Of a DNA stretch of 34,607 nt, positions 20,626-26,850 are shown piece by piece. This stretch comes from a virus, in the IMG/VR virus record IMGVR_UViG_3300025133_000358, positions 1 to 34,607 of that record. One strand, 5' to 3'. The notes under the pieces were generated by a model that saw only the letters and a list, made by a program, of their open reading frames with translations, was not told where the DNA came from and made no database searches. The position numbers were made by a program, and so were the translations under genes. Within the stretch, counting starts at the first letter, position 1, and each line of letters opens with the position of its first letter.

Positions 20626-22850
20626 CAGGAATAGTCCAGGTCATGGGGGGGATTATGGGGCAGGGGGAGCGGGGTGCCAGCAGTGCCAGGGGGCTGTCGG
20701 GAGTTGCGGGCGATGGCGGTGGTGATGGCGGCTGTCTGCTCCTGGATGGCGGTGGTCTGGGTCTGGATAGCCAAGGTCTGCGCCTGGGTGGCGGTGAGCA
20801 GGGCGGCTGCGGAGTCCGCAGGGGGGTAGGACTGCCTGAATTGCGCGTCGAACTCGTCATCGATGCGGGTATCCTCTGGCACGCCGGCAGTGCGACGGAC
20901 GACGTTTAGCGAGTCTGCCTCGAAGATGTCCTCGCCAGTAGGCACGGGGTTCGCGTCTGGGGCCTGGGGCGGATAGGCGGTTGCGAAGTCCGCATCAAAC
21001 TCGTCATCGATGCGGGTGTCCTCGGGCACGCCAGCCATGCGGCGGACGACGTTTAGCGAGTCAATCTCCGCATGGTCGTTCGCTGCCGAGATGCGCTGAA
21101 AAATGGCGTTTAGTATGGCGCGAATGGCGGCTAGGGTTTCAGGGGTACGCTCGAGAGGATTGAGGCGCTGAAGCTCGCGGTTCTCGTCTGGGGTGACGAG
21201 TCCGTCTTTCTGGAGCTGGAGGAGGATTTGCCCTTCTATGGGACTGATGCCGGAGCGCGAACTGAGGATGTCCAACTCGCCCGCTCGGCGCAGGAAACCT
21301 TGCTGGTCGCCGGCGTCGATAAAGGGCTGGAGTTCCTGCTTCTTTCGGTAGTCCTCCTCGGCGCTCTCTAGTCTCTCCAGGTGTTCCGCGGAGATGTATG
21401 GCTGGGCACCGACGCCCGCAGTGAAGGTGGGGAAGTGGTTGGTGGGGAGTAGCTTGTTGCGAGAGATTTTGAGCAGGTTCTGCATCTCTCGCTTTTTGAA
21501 GTCACCGGAGGAGGTGTTGGGGGCTACGCGCTGAATGGCTTTGCGAACATCGCCAAAGATGTCTTCCATCTGCGTGGACAGTCCAAACGCTTCGCGAGTG
21601 GCGGTGATATTCTGGGCGACGAGTTCCTTGTCGCCCTCTGAGAAGGTGAGGAATGAGGCTGTGGCGGTGCCTCTCCGCAGCTTGTTTTCCTCGATGAGAG
21701 CGGACTGAGGGTTGACCGCGATTTTGTTCTCAGAGATGCGCTCGACGACGTTCTTGCCGTTGACGTTTCCGGTGTGGATATCGGCAACTTCGGCCTTGAA
21801 TCTCTTGTACTCTTCGTAGTTGTCGCTCTTGGCGAATAGCCCCTGCTTGGTGCCAGTTCCGCCACCGCCGACGGCGGCGTCGATGAGCAACCCCTGCTGG
21901 ATTTCGCGGGAGAACTGCTGGATGTCTTCGAAGAAGTTGTCGACTTTCTCGTGGGGCTTTCCGCGCAGCGGTACTTCGACGCCGCCATAGCTGACGGGCT
22001 TGGTGCGCGTGGGGAAGGTGGTGTTGAACTCTACTTCGGCAGTGGTGGTACGCTCGGTGGATTTGTCACCGAGCTTGGCGGTGGTAAAGGCGAGCGAGGC
22101 GAGGAGGGCGTTGGGGTCTATGAGGTAGGAGTTGGACTCGGGATCGTTGCTGGTGACGGTGAGTGCGCGCGAAAGGTAGTCCGCCAGTCGGTTGAAGGTG
22201 GAGCCGGACTTCGAAACGATGGCGAGCAACCTGTTCGCGCCTTGCTCCATGCTCTCGCCGAACTTCTCGGCGATACGACCAGAGGTGACGAGGAATCCGC
22301 CGACATCGATCTCGGGGTTGATTTTGAGCGCTTGGGCAGCGATGCCGCCGGCGTCTTGAAGTTCTTTGTCGCTGAAGAGTTTGTCGCTCAACTGGGGTCG
22401 GGCCAGCTCGAAGCCTTTGATGATCTTCTGGGGACCATGCTCGCCCGCCTCGGCGCCATGCTCGATGGCGGCATCGCGAAAGGTGGACAGTCGCTTTAGG
22501 TCGAGTCCGACTCCCAGGTTGCTGAAGGCGAAGCTGCCGAGTGCCTGGTCGAATGTCTTCTGTGACTCGGATGCCTTCTTCTGGATGCGGATGGTCTCTT
22601 GGACGTCTGCCTTGATGATGCCCCAGGTTTTCTGGATGGCACTGGCTGCGATGTTCGCACCGACGAAGCCGACGATGAGTTCGCGTGCGGCTTTGACAAG
22701 CCCCTTCATGGGGGTCTGCCCGCGCTTGACTGTGCGGTTTAATCCGGTGGCCTCGGTGAAGACTTTCTGCTGGGCCTTGGAGAGGCTGTGAAAGTCGGCG
22801 ATGGCTTTGCCAAGACCTGGGGTGACGACGGTTTGCTTGAGGCTGGCCAT
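20625..22850 (-). CDS. tape measure protein, 741 aa
   Basis: A long, mostly helical protein in the tape-measure position, after the tail tube and chaperone-like genes and before the tail tip. The N-terminal 100 residues contain SLSKAQQKVFTEATGLNRTV and VKAARELIVGFVGANIAASA, a typical start with a short hydrophobic helix. Long Lys/Glu/Arg-rich coiled coils follow. The last 100 residues carry a repeated module (DSLNVVRR.AGVPEDTRIDDE twice) and a heptad run (LTATQAQTLAIQTQTTAIQE). The length would predict a tail of roughly 110 nm by the usual 1.5 Å per residue rule, an estimate only. No lytic transglycosylase or peptidase motif was seen. Confidence 0.75.
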   Translation of the reverse strand: MASLKQTVVTPGLGKAIADFHSLSKAQQKVFTEATGLNRTVKRGQTPMKGLVKAARELIVGFVGANIAASAIQKTWGIIKADVQETIRIQKKASESQKTFDQALGSFAFSNLGVGLDLKRLSTFRDAAIEHGAEAGEHGPQKIIKGFELARPQLSDKLFSDKELQDAGGIAAQALKINPEIDVGGFLVTSGRIAEKFGESMEQGANRLLAIVSKSGSTFNRLADYLSRALTVTSNDPESNSYLIDPNALLASLAFTTAKLGDKSTERTTTAEVEFNTTFPTRTKPVSYGGVEVPLRGKPHEKVDNFFEDIQQFSREIQQGLLIDAAVGGGGTGTKQGLFAKSDNYEEYKRFKAEVADIHTGNVNGKNVVERISENKIAVNPQSALIEENKLRRGTATASFLTFSEGDKELVAQNITATREAFGLSTQMEDIFGDVRKAIQRVAPNTSSGDFKKREMQNLLKISRNKLLPTNHFPTFTAGVGAQPYISAEHLERLESAEEDYRKKQELQPFIDAGDQQGFLRRAGELDILSSRSGISPIEGQILLQLQKDGLVTPDENRELQRLNPLERTPETLAAIRAILNAIFQRISAANDHAEIDSLNVVRRMAGVPEDTRIDDEFDADFATAYPPQAPDANPVPTGEDIFEADSLNVVRRTAGVPEDTRIDDEFDAQFRQSYPPADSAAALLTATQAQTLAIQTQTTAIQEQTAAITTAIARNSRQPPGTAGTPLPLPHNPPHDLDYS
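20845..21063 (-). repeat. duplicated ~25-residue module in the tape measure C-terminus
   Basis: Two near-identical DNA units, about 20845–20913 and 20991–21063, encode DSLNVVRRTAGVPEDTRIDD and DSLNVVRRMAGVPEDTRIDD, each followed by EFDA and a YPP motif. Third-base differences show the copies have started to diverge. Confidence 0.85.
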
Positions 22851-22867
22851 TTAGACGGAGGACTGGT

Positions 22868-23071
22868 TTAGCGGGTGGAGATATCGGCGGCGGCGGGGCG
22901 GGTGGAACGGGGGCGGGGGTTGCGGATGCCGCATGCCTGGCAGCGGAAGTGGGGAACGGTCCCGATGAGCGTGACGCCATGGGCCTGGCGGTTGTGGGGG
23001 GCGCCACAGGCGCAGACGATGGGATCGGCTGCGGGCTTGGGGGCGGCTTGGGCTTGCTTGCGGCGGGGCAT
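22868..23071 (-). CDS. small zinc-ribbon protein, 67 aa
   Basis: ATG at 23071 has AGGAG at six bases. The product is basic at both ends and contains CACGAPHN and CQACGIRN, giving two CxC/CxxC knuckles (about residues 20–22 and 44–47) that should bind one zinc ion. It lies between the chaperone-like gene and the tape measure gene, where many siphophages encode the second, frameshifted tail-assembly chaperone. Its sequence does not look like a chaperone, and no slippery site linking it to the upstream gene was seen. Function unknown. Confidence 0.6.
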   Translation of the reverse strand: MPRRKQAQAAPKPAADPIVCACGAPHNRQAHGVTLIGTVPHFRCQACGIRNPRPRSTRPAAADISTR

Positions 23072-23100
23072 GATAGGCTCCTGTCAGTAGTAGTTGGCGA

Positions 23101-23862
23101 TCAGGTAGAGGTCGAGGAAGGTGGGGGTGTAGTCGGGGGCGTATCCTTCGCGCCAGGCTCGGTGTCGGATGTAGCGGCCTGACCATCGGTAGGGTTTGCT
23201 CCCTCGCTTGCCTCCGCTATATGGGCAGCGGCAGCAGCCTGTATGGCGTCGAAGTCGGTGATGATGGCGAGGGCATTCCAGTAGATATCGTGGGCGAATA
23301 GGCCGATGCAGGACATCTCGAGGAGGGTGAGGTCGTAGTAGTAGGCGAGGGCGGCGGCGATGAGGGGGCGGCAGACTTCGGTCTGGATGGTGATGGTCTG
23401 GTCGTCCACCATGTTAGCGACGAGGGTGTCGAGGATGGTCTGGCAGTGGTCGGTGAGGCTACTGTGACCGGGGCGCACGACGCGGGTCCACTCGCCGGCG
23501 AGCAGCTTGTCGCAGGTGGGGAGGGAGACGCGGGGGGAGATGGGGTTGAGGGTGGGCAGGCGCCAGGGGCGACCATCGCCCATGGTGAGGGGGGTGCTGC
23601 GGGAATGGGGGCGGGCGATGGCGAAGGCGTTGGGGTCGAAGTCGTCATCGACCCCGATCCACAGGTCGTCGCGGACTTGGTCCCAGTGCTGGTGGTCGGG
23701 GTCGTATTTGACGATGCCGGAACCGGGGGAGATCATGGTGCCACGGGCGTCGTCGGGTCCGTTGGGACGTCCGCTGGCGCGGGAGCGCTCGCGGCCGGCG
23801 AACTCCGCAGGGATCTTGATGCCGGCGGGGAAGTAGTAGATGAGTGGGGCACGGATGGACAT
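23101..23862 (-). CDS. hypothetical tail protein, possible tail-assembly chaperone, 253 aa
   Basis: The gene lies between the tail-tube gene and the tape measure gene, the position of the gpG-like tail-assembly chaperone. The first half is Pro/Arg/Asp-rich and loop-like (IYYFPAGIKIPAEF, DDLWIGVDDDFDPNAF). The second half is helical (SLTDHCQTILDTLVANMVDD, RPLIAAALAYYYDLTLLEMS) as in chaperones, ending in a Thr/Pro/Ser-rich tail. The N-terminal half does not fit the usual short chaperone, so the assignment is positional only. No recoding site was identified at its end. Confidence 0.55.
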   Translation of the reverse strand: MSIRAPLIYYFPAGIKIPAEFAGRERSRASGRPNGPDDARGTMISPGSGIVKYDPDHQHWDQVRDDLWIGVDDDFDPNAFAIARPHSRSTPLTMGDGRPWRLPTLNPISPRVSLPTCDKLLAGEWTRVVRPGHSSLTDHCQTILDTLVANMVDDQTITIQTEVCRPLIAAALAYYYDLTLLEMSCIGLFAHDIYWNALAIITDFDAIQAAAAAHIAEASEGANPTDGQAATSDTEPGAKDTPPTTPPPSSTST

Positions 23863-23948
23863 GGTGGGTTCTCTTTTGTTCTGGGGAAGGTGGTGGGCGC
23901 CGGGCCGGAGCGTTGCCCGACGCCCACCGGGGTGGTGCGGTGGTGGGT

Positions 23949-24740
23949 TTAGACGACGTCGCGGAAGCTGAGTGTGGCTTCGTTGCCCTCGATGCGGGCC
24001 TCGACGAATGCGTTGCCGAGGGAGACGGTGACATCGGCGCCAGCGGCGGGTCCACGGTCTTCGAAGACGACGTCGAGGGTGGCCTCTTTGACGCCGTCCT
24101 CGAGCCGGGCTTTGGTGAGCGCCTTGGCGATGTCGAGGATGCGGGCGGTGCCGCTCATGGCGATGCCGTGAACAACGTAGTAGGTGGGCTCGAGTTGGTT
24201 GTCGTCCTGGACGTCATGCTCCCAGTTGACGCTGAGTTCGGCGAGGTTGAGGATGGTGTCGCCGCCGACAACGATGTGCTTGGGGTAGTATGCCCCGGTG
24301 ACGGCAGGGACGGTGTTGGTGTCTGAGGCGATGGTGTAGGCGGTGCCGGTGGTGAAGGAACCGAGGGCGCGCACGGTGAGCAGGGCTTTGCGATCGGGAC
24401 CACCGGTGAGGGACACTGGGAAGAGTATGCCGGCGGTGAATGATGCGGAGAGGTAGGTGGCGGCGAAGGTGGCGTCTTTCTCGCGCTGGCGCCAGAATGC
24501 CTGGACGGTGCCGGCGGTGGCGATGTCGTCGAGGGCAGCGAGGGCACCGACGTTGAAGAGACCAGCCTCGATCTGCGGACGCTTCTTGGTGACGACGGCG
24601 AGGGATGTCTTGAGTTCGCCCGCGGTCCGCAGTTCGTCTACGGTGAGGTCACCGTTGAGGGTGATGGAATCGGGTTCGCAGGGGTGGTTGGTGGCACCGA
24701 TTTTTAGGCCGGCGGCGGCGTAGGAGTCTGAAGCGGCCAT
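23949..24740 (-). CDS. probable major tail (tube) protein, 263 aa
   Basis: The product is β-rich throughout with few cysteines (LTVDELRTAGELKTSLAVVT, SLTGGPDRKALLTVRALGSF, EATLDVVFEDRGPAAGADVT), of the length and character of siphophage tube proteins. It lies directly after the neck genes and before the chaperone-like and tape measure genes, exactly where the tube protein is expected. AGAGGA stands before its ATG inside the end of the upstream gene. About 40 identical-subunit rings would build the tail. Family name cannot be fixed without a structural search. Confidence 0.65.
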   Translation of the reverse strand: MAASDSYAAAGLKIGATNHPCEPDSITLNGDLTVDELRTAGELKTSLAVVTKKRPQIEAGLFNVGALAALDDIATAGTVQAFWRQREKDATFAATYLSASFTAGILFPVSLTGGPDRKALLTVRALGSFTTGTAYTIASDTNTVPAVTGAYYPKHIVVGGDTILNLAELSVNWEHDVQDDNQLEPTYYVVHGIAMSGTARILDIAKALTKARLEDGVKEATLDVVFEDRGPAAGADVTVSLGNAFVEARIEGNEATLSFRDVV

Positions 24741-24742
24741 GA

Positions 24743-25333
24743 TTATGTCCTCTGTCTTTTAGTGTTGGTGCGCAGGTAGCGTGAGATGGATCTGTCGGCG
24801 ACGCGGTTGAAATCGCGGTTTTCGCCGAGGGTGACGGTGCGGATGGCGTTGGCCTTATGGATGGAGTTGGGTCGGTTTCGGTGGGTGTAGCCGGGTAGTC
24901 CTGAGATGACGAGGGCGCGGGCTTTGGCGGGTCCGGTATGACGCGGGGTGGCGTGGGTCATGACGAGACGGAGCTTGCCGCTGCGGACGAGGGGGATTTT
25001 GTTGAGGGGGTCGAGGTTGCGAAGCCCTGACTCGCCGTACTGGGAGCGCTGCCTCGAGGTGCGGGTGCGACGCTCGGCGTAGAAGCGGGCGCGCTCGGCT
25101 GGGGTCATCTTGGCGAGTTTGCGGCGGAACCACTCTTGCTTGGCGCTGCGGGGGCGGTGCTTGCGATACTCGCCACCGTAACGACCGACGGCGGAGGCGC
25201 GGAAGTGACGGGGGACGGCGCGCTTGTGCCAGTCAACCATGCCTTCGTCGATCGCGTCTTTGAAGGCACCTGCCATGCCGCGTCGGCCAAATTCGGGGGA
25301 CTCGATGACCATGAATATCTGGACGCCTGTCAT
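24743..25333 (-). CDS. neck/tail-completion protein (HK97 gp10 or lambda Z-like), 196 aa
   Basis: Start ATG overlaps the preceding TGA (ATGA at 25330–25333). The product is basic and helical early (GMAGAFKDAIDEGMVDWHKR), then very Arg/Lys-rich (GEYRKHRPRSAKQEWFRRKL, TPAERARFYAERRTRTSRQR), and ends with β-strands (PLVRSGKLRLVMTHATPRHT). The motif PLVRSGKL near residue 117–124 is typical of phage minor tail/neck proteins that close the tail end facing the capsid. Position between the capsid–connector genes and the tube supports this. Confidence 0.6.
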   Translation of the reverse strand: MTGVQIFMVIESPEFGRRGMAGAFKDAIDEGMVDWHKRAVPRHFRASAVGRYGGEYRKHRPRSAKQEWFRRKLAKMTPAERARFYAERRTRTSRQRSQYGESGLRNLDPLNKIPLVRSGKLRLVMTHATPRHTGPAKARALVISGLPGYTHRNRPNSIHKANAIRTVTLGENRDFNRVADRSISRYLRTNTKRQRT

Positions 25334-25851
25334 ATCATGGTGTCCTCGGTGAAGATGGCGAGGTAGCCTTTGGGCTGTGATCCGCGGGGGCACTGGAAGC
25401 TGGGTATGTCGCCGTTTTCGTCGGCGACCTGGGGGTCTTGGACCATGCGTAGTCCGTGGATGTAGCGGCCTTGGTTGGCGGTCTGGCCGGAGAGGGCGAG
25501 GATGTCTGTGAAGATGAGGCCGAGGTCGGTGAGGAAAGTCTGGCGGTTTGCCCTGCTGTAGTCTTGGGCGGCGGTGAGGTGCCACTGGAAGGAGATGACG
25601 GTGCCGTTGGTGACTTCGAAGGCGGCGAGGGTGTTGCCGGTACTCTGGCGGACGAGTTGGAACTCGGGTCCAAATGAGACGGTGGCGAAGCGGGTGGTGG
25701 CGGCGGGGATGACGTCTATCTGGGTGGCGTAGTCGAAGATGTAGTTGGCGATGGCGTCGTCAGCATCGGCGGCACCGCACCAGGTGCGGAAGGCTTCGGA
25801 CTCGGCCAATGAGATGACCATCTGGGCTACGGCTGTGGTGAACATGGACAT
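25330..25851 (-). CDS. neck/tail-terminator-like protein, 173 aa
   Basis: ATG at 25851 lies two bases after the preceding stop (a second ATG at 25845 is possible). The product has an N-terminal helix (FTTAVAQMVISLAESEAFRT), a β-strand region (TTRFATVSFGPEFQLVR, NGTVISFQWHLTAAQDY) and a C-terminal strand-helix part. Size and order (after head closure, before the gp10/Z-like gene) fit a connector between head and tail. No family signature is certain. The stop overlaps the next start by ATGA. Confidence 0.55.
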   Translation of the reverse strand: MSMFTTAVAQMVISLAESEAFRTWCGAADADDAIANYIFDYATQIDVIPAATTRFATVSFGPEFQLVRQSTGNTLAAFEVTNGTVISFQWHLTAAQDYSRANRQTFLTDLGLIFTDILALSGQTANQGRYIHGLRMVQDPQVADENGDIPSFQCPRGSQPKGYLAIFTEDTMI

Positions 25852-25853
25852 GG

Positions 25854-26195
25854 TCAGGCGGTGGCTAGGGTGCTGGTGGTACGAACGGCGACGGTGAGGT
25901 GGGCGCTGCTGCGGGTGATGTTGTAGCGGGGGAGTTCGAGCAGTTCGTAGGAGGTGGTGGTGTCTATGACCTGGATGATGGCGCCGGGCAGGAGATCGGC
26001 TGGGATGTCTACGGCGCGGAGCATGAGGGTGGCGGACTCGGTGTCCTGCTTTCCCCACTGGGCGTCCTCGCGATCGATGGGGCCAGGGATGTAGACGCCG
26101 TCGATGGGGCGACCGGATGGCAGCTTGAGTCGCTGCCCGTAGCGGACCAGGAGGCGCCTGAAATGGCGGAGTTCGTTGGCTGGCGTGGCGGGCAT
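25854..26195 (-). CDS. head–tail joining protein (lambda FII-like), 113 aa
   Basis: This small β-rich protein has a helical start (ANELRHFRRLLVRYGQRLKL), a loop and then strands including LMLRAVDIPADLLPGAIIQV and SYELLELPRYNITRSSAHLT, resembling head-closure proteins with a 'must set to loading' β-barrel (FII family). It is the first gene downstream of the structured spacer at 26196–26466. It has no obvious strong ribosome site; the region upstream is a GGAAGGC repeat whose minus strand (GCCTTCC) lacks a Shine–Dalgarno, so translation may depend on the RNA fold or be weak. Confidence 0.55.
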   Translation of the reverse strand: MPATPANELRHFRRLLVRYGQRLKLPSGRPIDGVYIPGPIDREDAQWGKQDTESATLMLRAVDIPADLLPGAIIQVIDTTTSYELLELPRYNITRSSAHLTVAVRTTSTLATA

Positions 26196-26199
26196 CTTA

Positions 26200-26245
26200 G
26201 AAGGCGGAAGGCGGAAGGCGGAAGGCGGAAGGGCGGAAGGGCGGG
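26200..26245. repeat. heptanucleotide repeat array (GGAAGGC)n
   Basis: About five seven-base units of GGAAGGC type, then two eight-base variants (AAGGGCGG), lie directly upstream of the 113-aa neck gene. The pure purine/G run on the plus strand could form unusual structure. Like the repeats at 20065–20220 the unit is seven bases. Confidence 0.8.
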
Positions 26246-26252
26246 CTCAATG

Positions 26253-26385
26253 ACCGACACACACAAGAACGCTGGCAGGATATCTCCTGACCGCGGCGAC
26301 GGGTCGCGACTGTGACGGTCCCTGGGCCTAGGCGCGCTGGCCACAGTCGGTCGCCTATCCGGCGGTCGCTCTTGTGTGTGTCGGT
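26253..26385. repeat. large inverted repeat with 19-bp arms, inside late operon
   Basis: ACCGACACACACAAGAACG (26253–26271) is matched, with one mismatch, by the reverse complement of 26367–26385. Inside, GACTGTG and CACAGTC form a further stem. As RNA it would fold into a long branched hairpin between the cement-protein gene and the neck genes. No target-site duplication is evident, so it is not clearly a transposed MITE. Confidence 0.75.
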
Positions 26386-26408
26386 AGTTGGACTCATGAG
26401 GGGAAGGT

Positions 26409-26460
26409 GTGCGTCCTGCCTGCCCCCATGGGGGGAGTACCCCAGGCAGACAGGACGCAC
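26409..26460 (-). terminator. strong GC hairpin just after the cement-protein gene (attenuator or RNA-end element)
   Basis: GTGCGTCCTG (26409–26418) pairs with CAGGACGCAC (26451–26460), extended by CTGCCTG/CAGGCAG and a CCCCATGGGG core. It starts six bases after the stop at 26467. No U-tract follows on the minus strand, so it may act as a partial terminator or as a barrier protecting the upstream capsid-gene mRNA end, lowering expression of the neck and tail genes. Confidence 0.55.
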
Positions 26461-26466
26461 GAGTGG

Positions 26467-26793
26467 TTACGCGGGAGCGTTGAGGGCAATGGTGCCCGTG
26501 GTGGCGCCAGAGGCGGCGACGGCGTAGGCGCGACCGGCATAGGCGTTGCTGCTTACGGTGGTGGTGAGCTTGCTGGTGCCAGTAACCCAATAGAGTTTCT
26601 GGTTTTCGGTCCAGGCTTCGCCGGTGGTCTTGGCGCGGTTTTCAAAGACGCCAAAGCGACTGAGAGAACCAACTGCGTTGGCGGCGATGGCGGCGCTGGA
26701 TGCAAACAACTGCCCGCCGATGAGGACGAGGCTATTGGCTGCGATGGCGGAGCCGGGGGTGTGGCGGATCTTATCTAGTGTACGTTTAGCCAT
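26467..26793 (-). CDS. capsid cement/decoration protein (DUF2190-like), 108 aa
   Basis: The 108-residue product begins MAKRTLDKIRHTPGSAIAAN and is rich in Ala, Thr, Val and Ser with alternating strands (SLVLIGGQLFASSAAIAANA, YWVTGTSKLTTTVSSNAYAG, AYAVAASGATTGTIALN). This is the DUF2190 pattern, small trimeric β-barrel proteins that stabilise expanded capsids. AAGGAA precedes the ATG. It sits right after the capsid gene, as usual. Being needed in hundreds of copies, it must be strongly expressed, consistent with the stable hairpin placed right after it. Confidence 0.75.
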   Translation of the reverse strand: MAKRTLDKIRHTPGSAIAANSLVLIGGQLFASSAAIAANAVGSLSRFGVFENRAKTTGEAWTENQKLYWVTGTSKLTTTVSSNAYAGRAYAVAASGATTGTIALNAPA

Positions 26794-26850
26794 GATGGAT
26801 TCCTTTTGGGTGGTGTGTGGGGGCGGGCGGATGTGCCCGCCCCCAGTGAA

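Noticed and set aside
20808-20825. Identical 18-base GCGGCTGCGGAGTCCGCA in the tape measure and fibre genes (also at 14502)
   Set aside because: Both encode the common peptide ADSAAA with the same preferred codons; no flanking similarity.
22868-23862. Programmed frameshift of lambda G/GT type before the tape measure
   Set aside because: The downstream gene has its own AGGAG and ATG, encodes a zinc ribbon, and no slippery heptamer was found near the end of the upstream gene.
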